Shown: piece by piece, positions 29,281-41,432 of the stretch
How positions within the stretch are numbered: position 1 is the stretch's first letter
Layout of the letters: each line of letters begins with the position of its first letter
Assembly: GCF_047663525.1 (NCBI RefSeq)
Contig: NC_092597.1
Span: 22,212,001 to 22,276,000 of the forward strand
DNA from: Anas platyrhynchos
Lineage: Eukaryota > Chordata > Aves > Anseriformes > Anatidae
Direction: 5' to 3'
DNA length: 64,000 bases
The notes under the pieces: model-generated
Seen by the model: only the letters and a program-made list of their open reading frames with translations
Database searches by the model: none
Told to the model about the DNA's origin: nothing
Position numbers and translations under genes: made by a program

Positions 29281-31980
29281 TGAAGACCAAGAGCTGTGTG
29301 ACTGCCTGACACTCACAACTTTCATTCTCACTCGTATGGCCCCGCACTGCCTAAAACTGTTCCCTGGAAATCGCTCGCGAGCATGTTCCGCGGCGCCAGG
29401 CGTGTCAATAACACTCCTGCTGACTCCTCAGCCAAGCGTTCGTCCTATCGGTTATAGACCTAATGATTGCCACTATTTCCACCCCCCCTTCTCAATGTCT
29501 TCACAATTCAAAGTTCACTTTTTATAGCCAACCAGGCATGCAGGCTTGCTGCCTCCTGCCAGAAAGCTGCCTGTTAGCGATGCTTGGAGGACAGGGCTCT
29601 GAAATATCTCACGTGCCCCCCTTTGGTTCCGTATTTCAGAAAATATGAATAAAGCTGCTCCCCGCAGCTAGGTACGCCAATTACCTTGCAGTCCAGGTAA
29701 GCTTTAGCTATTGACATGGATCACTCCACAGCAAGGAGGAAATAAAGTGCTGATGCCAATGAAACCAACTTCCAAGTCTGCTACACCCTAATAAGAAGTG
29801 CCACTTGAACGTGTAAAGTCTTCCCGTGCAAGGCTTCTGTCTAATCATTTGCTCGAGCAAGAACATTTGACATGCAGGTTGCTCGTTTTCTCCTGAGGTG
29901 TTTCACAACCTGCAGGCTACCTCCTGGTATCTGCGCTGCCGCTGTCGTGCACAGCAGGGACACACGGGAGGACTGCTAAAAGCAGCCCCTCAGGAAAAAT
30001 ACAGTGGCAGAACAGATACCCATCTCGTATTAATAGGAAATATAGGAAAAAGCCTTTATAGGAATCCTGGTTTTGTAAGGATCTTTGACACCCACATTGA
30101 GCTGACCAAACGACTTTGGAGGTTTCATTCCCCAAAGTGCTCCCAGGTCGGTGTGCCTACCCCAGCGGAGAGCTCGCTCCGGTCCTCCACGTGTGGCTGA
30201 CCCAGGTTCTCCAGTAGGGACCAGGTAACAGTGAGTCTCACAAGGCTGGGCACCCACTGGAGAGTCTGGATCTTTTAAGGTCATCTCCTCCTGCCTTCCT
30301 GAAGAGCTGCTCTGATTTCCATATCCCAGCTTGGGTGAGCACTGCTCCAGGACACAAGGTAAGAGGGTGATGCCTTCGCCACTGTTGCCCTGCCCATGTC
30401 TCAGCAGGCACTCTGGCCTCTGCTGGATGGGGCAAACCCAAAGATTCTGGCCTTAGACAACTCTAAGCTATGGGATTTGGTCTCTCAGCCTCAGCCCTGT
30501 GAAGACAGAGGGTGCTTCCCAGCTTGGGTACAGCATGGAGAAGTCAAAGAAGAGAAAGTTCATGCATTATAAGCACATATGGGAGGTGGAAGGAACAAAC
30601 AGGCCAGTAGCTCTCAAGAAAGCATTTTGCCCATGCTATTTTGAGTTTATATTCATTCCTAAACATTGTCATCCTTTTTTTTTTCTCTTTTTTTTTTCTT
30701 TTTTTCAAATGGGATGTTGACATGCAAGCTGCAGCTCTATGCTGCATGTATTTCATAAATGGAGTTACTCGCCACAGCCATCCCAAATCCTCCTGTTCAA
30801 AACCAGGATCTGTGGAATTTGGTGGCATCCTACGATGCCTCAAGAAAATATAGAAGAATGGCAAGAGACTGCTTCTTACTACTAAGATGGAAAAAAAAAA
30901 ATCTGGAAAGATGATGAAGCACAGCCTCTGGTAGGATGACAATGTCCTGCTGGTCCTGTACTCATTACACTTTATGCTTACGGTGTCCCAGTCTTTGTAA
31001 ATTAGTGTCCTCTTGCCCTCCAGGCTGTCTCTCTGATAATTATCTTAACTGACTGTGTTAGAATGTGCCAGTTACTCCAAATACTCTATCCAACTGGGAC
31101 GCCCTGTCTTTGGGATTCACACAGGACAGTGTCACACCGTGGAGACACAGATGGACAGGTTCGTGTATGTAAAGGTACATTGAGGGCTGAGTTCACTTAA
31201 AGAACATACTAAAAATGCTTAGCATTTAAAATATTGAAACAAGAAAGCGGACAGAAGTATTTTTCAACCTTTGTAAACCCCAAAGTTAAAAGCAAATCTA
31301 AGTTATATTAGGTATTTCCAGGCTGTTTATATGCAGGAGTTATCCCAGCCTGCTTCTCCCTTCCCATTCATTCTCTTCTTAAACATGTCATGCAGCCTTG
31401 ACTTAAAATTTTGAGGAGCTGAGCTTCCTAACCAAAAGAAACGAACCCATTAACAGTAGCTATAAATTAACCCACCAGCTAGCGCACCGGGAATGTCAGC
31501 TAATCCCAGCTAACTCACCAGAAACACGCAGTTCCCAGGAGAGGGGCAGCTACATTTCTTCTGCGAGCCCTGCCGTCTGAAGACGTCTGCCCCGAGCACC
31601 CGTCAGCGCCTTCCTACGGTGACCAAGGCTGCCCGTCCTCCTCCTCTCCGAGTGCTCCGGGCTGTGATTCACTCTGCTCCTGAGTCATGCGTGAAGGCTA
31701 GTCCAACAGGTGAGGTTTGCTCCGGTCCCTGAAAAAAAAACACACCTCTTTAGTGGGTCCATTTACAGCACGGGGTGAACGACCTTTTCCCAAAGAATGA
31801 ACCGTAGGAAACTTGCAGTTTATTTGCTCAAGCTATTGGCATTATCAGTATTAAAAGAGCACGCCGAGTAAAATGGCGCTGTAATAAGTTACCCCAGGGG
31901 TTAAAATAAGGGATACGGTTCGTTCTGCCTGGCTCCGTCCTCACTGCATAAAGGAAATGTGTCCTGATAAGCAGGCAATC

Positions 31981-31983
<3 letters not shown>

Positions 31984-32014
<31 letters not shown>
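31984..32014. repeat. 31-base poly(T) run
   Basis: An uninterrupted T run flanked by unique sequence. No retrocopy body was recognised on the minus strand next to it. Confidence 0.85.
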
Positions 32015-32018
<4 letters not shown>

Positions 32019-33169
32019 CGAATGGTCATTCTAAGGAGCTCGGAGCATCTTAAAGAGTGCTTGGTTTTGCAGACAAACGCAAAGCACCCATCAGAGATTG
32101 TGCCATCTGTGTTAAAGGTAACGGGCATCTGAGTTGGCCAAGTTAACAGACTGCCAAGAGGCTTTGCAGCTCGAGAAGGCTGGTGTGGTGTCTTTCTGTG
32201 CCAGACACATTTGGGGAAGAGGATTCATTTTCAATACAGTCTTGGTGCGCTTCCTGATCCATGGATATCCAAGCTGGATCCCTCTCAGTGATGGGCTTTG
32301 TGCACACAGCTAGCACTGCTTAGCTTCAGCTTAAGGGGAGTCTCCACATGTTCACCCTGTTCTTGGTGTTTTCCAGCTTGAAATACAGTGCCTTCGGCAT
32401 TGCAGCCCTGCTCCAGACTGATTAATCTTTTGAATCCCACTCTACATCCGACTCAGAGCTTCCCCTGGCTGCCCCTGTGCAACGTCACCCAGAGACAGAA
32501 GGGTTTCGCTGGTCAGTGTCAGCCTGGCAGGGCTCAGGTCAGAGCTCACACTCAGAGACACATCCTCTGCGAAACAAGGAGGGACAGCACACCACGCTGC
32601 AAATCATCTTCTCTTCCCTCCTCCTTTCATTTTGGGTCATTTAAAAATACACCTGGCCAGCGTAGCGCAGTCTCCAAGGAGAAGGATGGAGAAGCTAACC
32701 ACGGCAAAGAAGGGGCTGGACCAGGGCAGGACTGCAAAGCCCCAGCAGGTCCCTTTTCATCCCAGGTTCCTACATAGCTTGACTTAAAAGTCTGGGCACT
32801 GTCCTGCCTCGGTGCTGCTCAGAAGCAATCTTTTCAGCAACCAGCATGAGTGTTTTATTTCAAGCTTCCCCTGACAACACTGGCACTCTTTAATGAGAGA
32901 TATCTCTTTACTTCTTGGAGACACTTTCAGTGTCTTTGGCTAGGAAGCAAAGTGTAGATAGGACGTTGATTTGTGTTCTGCTTCCTCCTAAGATTTGTCT
33001 TTACTACTCATAGGAAGAACTCCTTTGACCTTGACATTTTAATTTTGCTTATCTTTTTTGATCCCTTCTGTGTCTTTGACCCGAAATGCCTGGTTACAGA
33101 ATAACTAAACATTCAGAGTATTTTTTTTTCCATGTACAAAAGCAGAGTTCAAATCCAGCAGGAAAGCTG

Positions 33170-33295
33170 CTTTTCTTTTTTTCCTTTTCTTTTTTTTTTC
33201 TTTATTTTTTTCTTTTCTTTTTTTTTTCTTTTTTGTTTTTTTTTTTTTTCTTTTTTCTTTTTGTTTCGTTTCATTCCTTTTTTTTTTTTTTTTTG
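33170..33295. repeat. T-rich polypyrimidine tract
   Basis: About 125 bases almost wholly T with interspersed C and rare G or A, in irregular units such as TTTTC. The apparent peptide of F, S and L here is a translation of this tract. Confidence 0.9.
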
Positions 33296-35287
33296 AATAA
33301 TTTATTGCTTTCCCTGCTGTAAAAAATGCACCCAGACAAATCTTTAGTTAAATGTCATGTGCACTGTGGACAAGGCATAGAACAACATTAGACTGTTTGA
33401 ATTATACGGTTGCATCAGAGCTGAGGATGGATTACTTGGGATTAAGTTATGTTAGAGTGAATTTAAGTCCACTTCATAAATGTAATGCAAATTAAATATT
33501 AATTATTTCATGAGTAAGCCTGGCAGAAGCCCAGCATGGACTTGAAGTATTTCCAGGAGCCTTAACTACAGACAGAACTGAGAATATCTCTCCAAGGCTT
33601 AAGTTCACCTCACTTCTGTTCAGACAGAAGGCAAAGCTCCTTACACAGTGCAGATGTGCCACTGGCACTTTTCACTTTTCGTGTGCTTGGATCTAAGAGC
33701 AAAATATTAATACTGAGCAGCACTTGAGTGCTGGGTTTAAACTGCCAGCTTTTGGACGGTGCTTGGGCCTTCTAAACATGTGTGGTATGTTCCTGGCTGT
33801 TCTGAAGGCCACGAAGTGTTGGTGATAAATCCAGGGTTTCACCCAAGATCTCAGCTGATATTTTCCTGCACCACACAGAACATTTTCTTCAGTTTAGTCC
33901 ATGCAAGGGCATAATGCTAGTGATGAGAACAATCAATGTTCTCCCACACCATCAGCCTTTGCTTCAGGTCTAAGCCAGCCGCTGCACATCTAGCCATGTC
34001 CATCAGCCAATTCTTCCCTGAATTGCTCCCTCTGCTTTTGGAAACCATGAATATTTTCAGCATCTGAGATAATTATGTGGTCAAATTACACACTGTGTGA
34101 AACACTACTTCCTCTCTTGTGGAGCCTGATAGCAGCAAGTGCCTGATAATGCTTCTTGCAATCTCTTAGTTTTGTGCAACAACTAACTGTTCCTTGTTTA
34201 CCAGCCCCATACTATTAATGATCAGACAGGCTCCTAGCCTGCCCTTCTCCTCGCATCTGTTTTGCAAGCAGAAATATAGAAATATGCTGGTTACTGTAAT
34301 CTCTTCTTGAACAGAAGCCATTCCTGCATCCTTGTTCCCCTCTTGTTTATCTTTTTTTTTTTTTTTTTTTTTTTCCCCAGAAATATACACACCCTGACAT
34401 GAGCTGACTGGAATTGCACAGAGTGGCCTGGATGTTACAGAACTGAGTATTTTCATGGGGCTCCACTAATAACAGAGAATTAGCTTTTTGGAGCAATTGA
34501 TTTTTATGCGTTGACACTCAACTATGAAATTATCTTGGTATTTAATATTCTCCTTTTCTTGGAATGTATGGGACATAATCACCACATTTAGGATTGTTTG
34601 GCTCTTTTATTACCTTTCTCATTTACACTTTCCCATCAGTTCTCCTATGTTTCTACCAGTGGAGATGGAGGCACACTCTGTGTCAGAGGGGAAAAAGCCC
34701 TGATGATGGCCAAACAGATAAGAAAGAGGGAGTAAAAATGTATAGTGCTATTTAATGTGGCACAAAATCTCATGTTCCTTAATGATCCTCCTGACATGAA
34801 CTGTCCTCTTATTTCCACATAATTTACATGTTTTCACTGGCATATATAAATTGTTCCCATATTCTCATGTACTCTGTTTGAGAAATGCCTAATGTCAAAG
34901 GCACTAGGCTATGTCATCATTTAGATGTATAGGGAATTGTGTGTGTAATTTACACTAAATGAACATCCACACAAATAAACCATCTTCCCATGGGGGAAAA
35001 GAATGTCCTCAGCAGAACGATAAAATATTTTGTTTCTTATGTTATGGGAGAAGACAGTTCTTCAAGTGATTATCCTGACCTCATGACTTACAAGAAAACA
35101 TTCTTCAAATTATAATCACTGTTAAAACAAAGCTGTCTGCTGGGCCAGCCACAGAAATTAACACTGCAGCTGCCCATCTGCATTGGAGAAAGGGAAGAAC
35201 CAGTGGCTGCAGTGTTAGCACCCCTTTTTGCCTGGATATTTCTTTATGTTAACTCAGCACTGATGCCAAGCAGTATCAGAAATGTGT

Positions 35288-35650
35288 CCAGAAATGGGTT
35301 ACGATGTTGGTGAAGTGCTTGGGACACCAGTCCTGTGAGGAGCAGCTGAGGGAACTGGGGGTGTTCAGTCTAGGGGAGGCTGAGGGCAGAGCTCATTGCT
35401 CTCTGCAGTGACCTGAAAGGGAGGTGTGGGGAGCTGGGGGTCGGCCTCTTCTCACAGATAACCACTGATAGGACTACAGGGAATGGCCTCAAGGTGTGCT
35501 AGGGTGGAAATCAGGACAAATTTATCCTCAGTGGTCAGAACGGAGAGCTTAGGGATATGGTTTAATGGGGACTGTTAGCGTTAGGTCAGAGGTTGGACTC
35601 GATGATCTTGAGGTCTCTTCCAACCTAGAAATTCTGTGTGATTCTGTGAT
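35288..35650 (+). mobile_element. CR1 LINE 3' fragment, internally shortened
   Basis: A 5'-truncated CR1 non-LTR retrotransposon end, the commonest repeat in birds. It reads through the familiar 3' segments: GAGGAGCAGCTGAGGGAACT, GTTCAGTCTAGGGGAGGCTG, AATGGCCTCAAG, then TTGGACTCGATGATCTTGAG and CTTCCAACCTAGAAATTCTG, ending in the short TTCTGTGTGATTCTGTGA tail. The stretch normally lying between AGGACAAATTT and the GGACATGGTTTAGTGG-like part is missing. No coding capacity remains. Confidence 0.88.
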
Positions 35651-35653
35651 AAC

Positions 35654-35795
35654 AGGTTGTGCAGGGAGGTGGTGGAGTCACCATCCCTGGGGGTGTCCAA
35701 GCTTGGACGTGGTGCTTGGGGACACGGTTTAGTGGGCGACAGTGGTGACTGGACCAGCAGATCCTGAAGGGATTTCCCAACCCTAATTACTCGCT
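35654..35795 (+). mobile_element. Second CR1 LINE 3' fragment
   Basis: It starts with AGGTTGTGCAGGGAGGTGGT and continues through GAGTCACCATCCCTGG and GTGGTGCTTGGGGACACGGT to a decayed end (CTGAAGGGATTTCCCAACCC). This covers the very part absent from the fragment just to its left. It stops about 130 bases before the MTFMT start codon. Confidence 0.8.
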
Positions 35796-35903
35796 GACTG
35801 CACGATAAAACCCCGAGGCGTGGAGGCGGCACCTAAAACCGACAGCCCCCCTCCCCGCCCCGCCATGGCGGCCCCGCCTCAGCAGCGCCATGTCGTGACG
35901 CCC

Positions 35904-35920
35904 CCCGGAAGCGCCGGAAG
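35904..35920 (+). promoter_or_regulatory. MTFMT: Tandem ETS/GABP (NRF-2)-type sites at MTFMT
   Basis: Two CCGGAAG cores in direct repeat (35905-35911 and 35914-35920), nine bases apart and ending eight bases before the ATG at 35928. A CRE-like half-site, GTGACG, lies just upstream (35895-35900). Tandem GABP sites close to the start are common in nuclear genes for mitochondrial proteins, which fits MTFMT. They would lie inside the coding frame if the upstream ATG at 35865 were used. Confidence 0.5.
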
Positions 35921-35927
35921 CGCCGCC

Positions 35928-38900
35928 ATGCGGGGCCGGCTGCTGCGGGCCTGGCGTGAGGGGCTGAAGGCGGCGGGCGGCGGGGCCCGGAGGGAGCCGC
36001 CATGGAGGGTGCTCTTCTTCGGCACCGACCGCTTCGCCGTCACCGCCCTGAGAGCCCTGCAGGCCGCCAGGTACCGCTCGGGTAGCGCCCGGTGTCCTGG
36101 CTGCCGCCATTGAGGGGGAGCTGGGGGAAAGGGGGTGAGGGGGGTGAGGGAGGGCAAGGGATGGGGGGGCACTGAGGAGAATGGGGGAGGGCTGGGGGTG
36201 AGGGGAGGTAGGGTTGGGAGAGGGTTGGGGCTGAGGGGAACGAGGGAGGGCTGGGGGTGGAAGGGATGGGGAAGGGAAGGGGCTGAGGGGGTCGGGGAGG
36301 GGCAGGGATGGGGTTCAGGGGGTGCTGGGGGAGGGCAGGGCCCGTGGGTTGGTGTGGAAGGGAGGGGAGGCACCATGGGGTGGGATGGGGACCGTGGAGA
36401 TACGTGTGGGACCGTGGAGAAAAAGCAGGGGTGGTAAGGGGATGGGGTTTGGAGTGGGGGGTGAGGATTGTGGGGATTGGGGACAGGGTTTGGGATTGAG
36501 AGGGGAAGCTGGGGTGGTGAGGGGGCTGGGGACCACCTAGTGGGTAGGACTTGAAGAGGTGGGCGTTGTGGAAACGGACTGCAGCAAGGGGTGGGTGTGA
36601 GCCAGCCTTTGTCTCTCCTTAGCTCTGCCTGCATGAGTCCTTCAGTGCTTTGTCCACCTCAGGGAGCCCAGCAAGGACTTGCTCGTGTCCAGGTTGGAGG
36701 TGGTGACCCTGCCCTCCCGCCTGCCCAGAGGCCTGCCCGTGAAGAGCTGTGCCCAGGAGCTCCAGCTGCCTGTTCACGAGTGGCCGCACACGGGGCCTGT
36801 GGGGCAGTTTGATGTTGGTGTGGTGGCATCCTTTGGACGGCTCCTAAGCGAGGACCTTATTCTGCAGTTCCCATAGTAAGTGAGCTGACAAGACATCTGC
36901 CACTGATTCATTAGAAAAAACGGGCTCCACTTCTGAATGTCACTGTAATCAGTGCCTGGGATTTGTAGCAGGCAAGGTGAGCTTCTTCCCAATGGTTATC
37001 TGCTTAGCCTGAGTCCTGCTTCTGTCTCTGTGTTGATGGAGAGCTATGGAGATGTTCAGCGTAATATATTTACCTTTCTTCCCCTCTTGTCTCCCTTTCT
37101 GTATTCACTGAAAGGCTGAAGATTATGTGGTGTGAATTTTCCTGTAAGTGCATAAACCAGTAACACGTCAGAAAGTCTGAGCAAATAATTCCTAAGGTAG
37201 CCTCAGTGTAATCGGTGCTGCACACCCATTTGTATGCGTTTCAGTTCTGTTCCTATTCAAACTTTAAAATACTCCATTTCAGTGGCGTGCTGAATGTCCA
37301 TCCCAGCTTTCTCCCGCGATGGCGTGGTCCTGCACCGATAGTCCACACGATTCTTCATGGTGACAAAGTGACTGGGGTGACAATTATGGAAATCAGACCA
37401 AAGAGGTATGTTAGACGTGCTTCTCAAAACAACTCGCTGCTGCTGTTCTGTGTAATCAATAGTTTCTTTAAAATATATGTGTTGAAGGGTTTCAAACTTG
37501 AATATTGGAAATTTTAATCTGACCGTATCAGATTTCCCACAAATACGGTATTTAATGAGTTCATGATTTGTACTCCAGACTGCTGTATTAAAGGCTTTTT
37601 TTTTTTTTTTTTATTGATGGAAATACTCAGTAGTCACGCCAGACAAAATGCTGCTTTTTTGTAGAAATTGATTCCCAGTAATCTTGCTTCTTTAAATGTG
37701 TAGCCAATATTAAAGCTGTGTCTTTAGCTTATTTCAGAAATAAAGCAAAGTGTAATAATGTAAATAATAAAAAGGATTTATCTTTTTATTGTAGCAGCGT
37801 GTAGCAGTTTTGGTAGCACCTTCAGCCTGTTTAGATTGTTGCCAGCAGCAGCAATCCCAGCCCTGTTCTCTATGTTCTCTAACTTTTAGCATTATTACAG
37901 GGAGCAGACACAGAACAAATAGTCACACAGCTGGATTAACAATTTGGTGTGATGTTACAGAAAAGAGTGAGTTTTCAGACTTCAGAGTTGCCCGTAACAT
38001 GTGACTGTAAGAGAGAGCAATAAACTGCTTGCCAAGGGATGAGGGAGGTATCATCTGTTTTTAGCTTTAGCACAAACTCTTGCTTGGATGGCTTGTAAAA
38101 ACACGTTGTCATAGCTTGATCTTTTCTTTGTTAGATTCTTGACTAACAGTAGATCTCAGAAGTGTGAAAAATTCTTCCTGAATAACTCAGGTTGTTTCTT
38201 TTGAAGTCTTGTACTTGTGAACTGTAAACTTTGTTTTGTTGAAACTTGAGTATTGCTTACCTATTTAAGATTTATCCAGCTTTCTTTTCCCGCTTTTGCC
38301 ATGTTGGGCCAAATATTAAAATTTAGTTTTCTTGCACTGTCAAATAGGTGAACAACAGGTAACGAGTAACTGAGTTAATGTATTTAATGTATGCTTTTGA
38401 ACTGTTAATAGTTTCTCCTGCAGTACACTCATGTGTTTTCTGCCTTGTAGGTTTGATGTAGGTCCAATTATTAAGCAAGAAGAGTTTGCTGTTCCTCCCC
38501 ACTGTACTACAAAGGAGTTGGAAGAGATACTAGCAAAAATGGGTGCAAACATGGTAAAGTCATGCAAGCTACTTGTCACTTCTGACTAATACTTTGCTTT
38601 TAATACTTGTATCCTACTATTTTTCTTGTTCTGCATTGACTGTAATTGTTAGGAGGAGAGTGATCTGAAAATTAGTGTTTGTGAGCTCTTTCTTGTAGTA
38701 AGAGGAAAGCTGAGTGGTATGTAATGAGCCATCGGTAATGGTCCTGTGTGTTGCTCTTCTAATAAGTGAGGAACTTGCATGTTTTGTGTGGAAAAACTGC
38801 AGTTGCTTCTTTTATTGAAACAAATATTTGTGGTTTTTCAGCTTAAGTATCAGCTTCCATGCTGTTCTAGGGTTAACATCAGACTGCTGATCATCCAGAA

Positions 38901-41213
38901 AAGAATATTTGTTTATTTAATTGTGATTGAGTAGAAATAATGTATTTACTGTGTTTGTTTATATTATGTAAGGCCTGTGACTATAGCGACACAGTTTTCC
39001 TTAGAAATTTTCCCTTATCTTATGAGGAAGTTTTACTGATGAAAAATTAAATACTGTATTTGTATTTGCTAAAATTCTGTACAAAAAATATTTTGCAGCT
39101 CCTGTCAGTTTTGAAACACTTGCCTGAAAGCTTAGAAAATAAAAAAGAACAACCAAAAGAAGGAGTAACATTTGGTAGGTACACATTTTATCTAATACAA
39201 CTTGTTCATTTTTTTTTTTTCTTTTATAGCTGAAGAACTGATTATTCCTGCTAGACTGGGTTTTATTTGTTTGGATACTTTTCTCAGTATGATCTTCCCG
39301 CTGCTACCTCTGGCTTAGTCAGAGGGAAACTCCCCTCAGAATTCTTCAAATTTGCTACATCAGTGTTTGTTGTTGTTCTTTCCCAGATGTTTCAAGTGCA
39401 ACATCAAATCTCTAGCAATGGCATGAAATCTGATCTGATTTATTACTCTTTGTGTTTGTAATGCCAACAAAAGTGCTCAGATGTGCTTGTAAATATGCAT
39501 TGAGTTTGCACTGTGTACTTAAGAGGGCAACTGGGAATAAAAGATAAGTAAGCCAACCTGGGTTGTTACAGACAACAAATGGAGAAAAGAGCTTGTAAAG
39601 TACTTAGGGCTAGACGGTGAACCTTCCATTTACCAGGATGAAATCAGTACAGCTATTTGTGTGCCAAAAGATGCAAAACAAAGTACTAAATCTTTTCATT
39701 TCTTATTCTTCTAGCTCCTAAAGTATCTGTAGCTAAGAGTTGTATCAAATGGGAAGAGCAAACAGCTGCACAAGTAATACGGCTGCATCGTGCCATAGGA
39801 AGCATGGTAAGAGTGGATTTTTGTAACCCCTTTTCTGTCCTCCAGCAGATCTGAGTTTCGGATATTTTAACTGATGGCTGAAACTCAAGTTGCTTCTGTT
39901 TCCAGTTTCCTTTGCAGACACTCTGGAAGGGTAGTCCTGTTAAGCTTATGGATTTTGTGGAAGTGGATAATATTCCTGGTTTTGCTGGTATGTACTCTTA
40001 ATTTAATCTGTAAAGTTAAATTCTTGTGTCTTTGTAAGCATTAGCTTTGTACAGATTGTTAGTACAATCTTGTACAATTTTGTACATTGTACACAGTTGT
40101 ACTAAACACATACTGCTTCCTGGAACTCCAGTAGAACTAAGTTTCACATGTGCTCAGATTCCTGCAAGTTTCTGAGCACAAATACAAGCATAAGATGAAT
40201 TTTAAGGGCAGTCCTGCTTTGTGATGATGTTGAGTGAACAGCAGGCATAGTCCTGTGAATCCTGGTATTTGAGGATTTTAATCCTATAATGAGTTGAGAG
40301 ATCCTCTTCTAATGCCATTGTCTGTGGATCTCTCAAGAGGAAAGCTATCCCTGTGTGTACTGCACTTAAACCATTTTCTGTAGTCGCCGGTGAGTCTGAG
40401 AGCCTTGTGTGCTCTGAGTGCTGTGCCAAACACACAGATGTTTGGCTACTTGTGGATGAGACAGGGAGCAGTGCTTGAGAATGACTGTTCTGATGCTTTC
40501 CAGCTCATTTCTGTCTAATAAAACACAGAATACAATAAAGTATTTTTGAGCAAAATAGTAATTCAGGGTAATTCTGCTTAAAAGAGGCGTGTTTCAAACT
40601 TTTTGCTTGTTTATATAAAAATGCAAGATGATCTTGCTTTGCTTTCAGACCAAGTATTAAATGACGATGAAGCTGTTCCTGGTTCACTACTGTACCATAA
40701 AGCGTCCCAAACACTGATAGCTCGTTGCAAGGTAGGCTTCTGTTTGTTTTATATGAGGTTTTTAATATTTTTGTGTAGCTTAGCTTTTAATTGTCTGTTG
40801 TTATTCACTGAACTAGTTTAGCTTAGCATCATTCTTTTTATTTGATGCCACAAAGAACTTATAATTTCCACAAAGTCTTTTTGTTTGCAAGTGAGAATTT
40901 TGACTCATAAAGTAAACTTGATGACAGTAAACAAAATGTGTTTGTAAGTCAATGTGGTGAGTTAAAGATTATCATACTTAAACACTTCTGTTTTTATTTT
41001 TAGGAAGGCTGGGTTGGAATCAAAACAGTCGTGCTAAAGAAGAAGCTTAGAGCAGTTGACTTCTACAATGGGTACATGCACTCCTGGTTCCAGCAGAGCT
41101 CGAGAGCTGTTCATCAGGAATGCAGATTTCAAACACTCAGACTTAGCCCAGCAAAAAAGACTCTCAAAGAACGAAATACTGGTGCAGGCTATAAAACAAT
41201 AGATGTATCTTAA
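35928..41213 (+). CDS. MTFMT: MTFMT, mitochondrial methionyl-tRNA formyltransferase
   Basis: Transfers a formyl group from 10-formyltetrahydrofolate to Met-tRNA in the mitochondrial matrix, making the initiator tRNA. Nine exons: 35928-36070, 36663-36875, 37283-37405, 38451-38553, 39099-39174, 39715-39806, 39906-39987, 40649-40731 and 41004-41213. Phases close throughout to 374 aa (human 389). The first 22 residues ([19 protein letters not shown]) are a typical Arg-rich import signal, then [14 protein letters not shown]. The catalytic triad is visible as Asn123 and His125 in [16 protein letters not shown] and Asp162 in RFDVGP. The C-terminal tRNA-binding part (DGW-like [25 protein letters not shown]) is complete. 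An in-frame ATG at 35865 with a good Kozak context would add 21 residues (395 aa); the choice is open, and 35928 was taken for its import signal. Confidence 0.95.
36112..36540 (+). repeat. G-rich imperfect minisatellite in MTFMT intron 1
   Basis: About 430 bases of GGGG runs in irregular units such as GGAGGGCTGGGGGTGAGGGG, with almost no C on the plus strand. Long proline-rich frames on the minus strand come from this bias. Many closely spaced G runs could form G-quadruplexes in the non-template strand near the promoter. Confidence 0.85.
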
Positions 41214-41399
41214 AAGATGTCTGTAAGTTAATAGTAATATAAAAATATTTCAATGCCCAGCTGTAGTGTTTAACTTGGTTTAGGGTTTTCCTCCCCAGAA
41301 TGTTTGACATGACGTCATCTGCGTGTTTTCATCATGGTGCTGAGGATGTTCATTTCTTTTTCCCCATTAAGGAAGAGGATCTCTGAACGTTGAAGACTG

Positions 41400-41432
41400 A
41401 ATAAATTTCTGTTTGTGCTGTTGGGTAATAAA
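41400..41432 (+). terminator. MTFMT: MTFMT poly(A) signals
   Basis: Two AATAAA hexamers (41400-41405 and 41427-41432) lie 187 and 214 bases after the stop codon, giving a short 3' UTR. Confidence 0.75.

Larger units (their letters stand above)
27981..35285. other. SLC51B upstream region, no recognised gene
   Basis: About 7.3 kb between the SLC51B start and the CR1 pieces next to MTFMT. No coding exon was recognised on either strand. The SLC51B non-coding exon(s) must lie here: an acceptor at 28042 and a donor-like TTCTG|GTGAGT read on the minus strand near 31516 are one possible pairing. An HNF1-like motif lies at 29268-29280. Low-complexity runs: a pyrimidine tract at 30670-30707, a T run at 31984-32014, a long T-rich tract at 33170-33295 and a T run at 34352-34374. 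Confidence 0.45.

Noticed and set aside
35879-36634. 251-codon proline-rich minus-strand frame
   Set aside because: It comes from the C-rich complement of the G-rich minisatellite and MTFMT exon 1. The composition explains the lack of stops.
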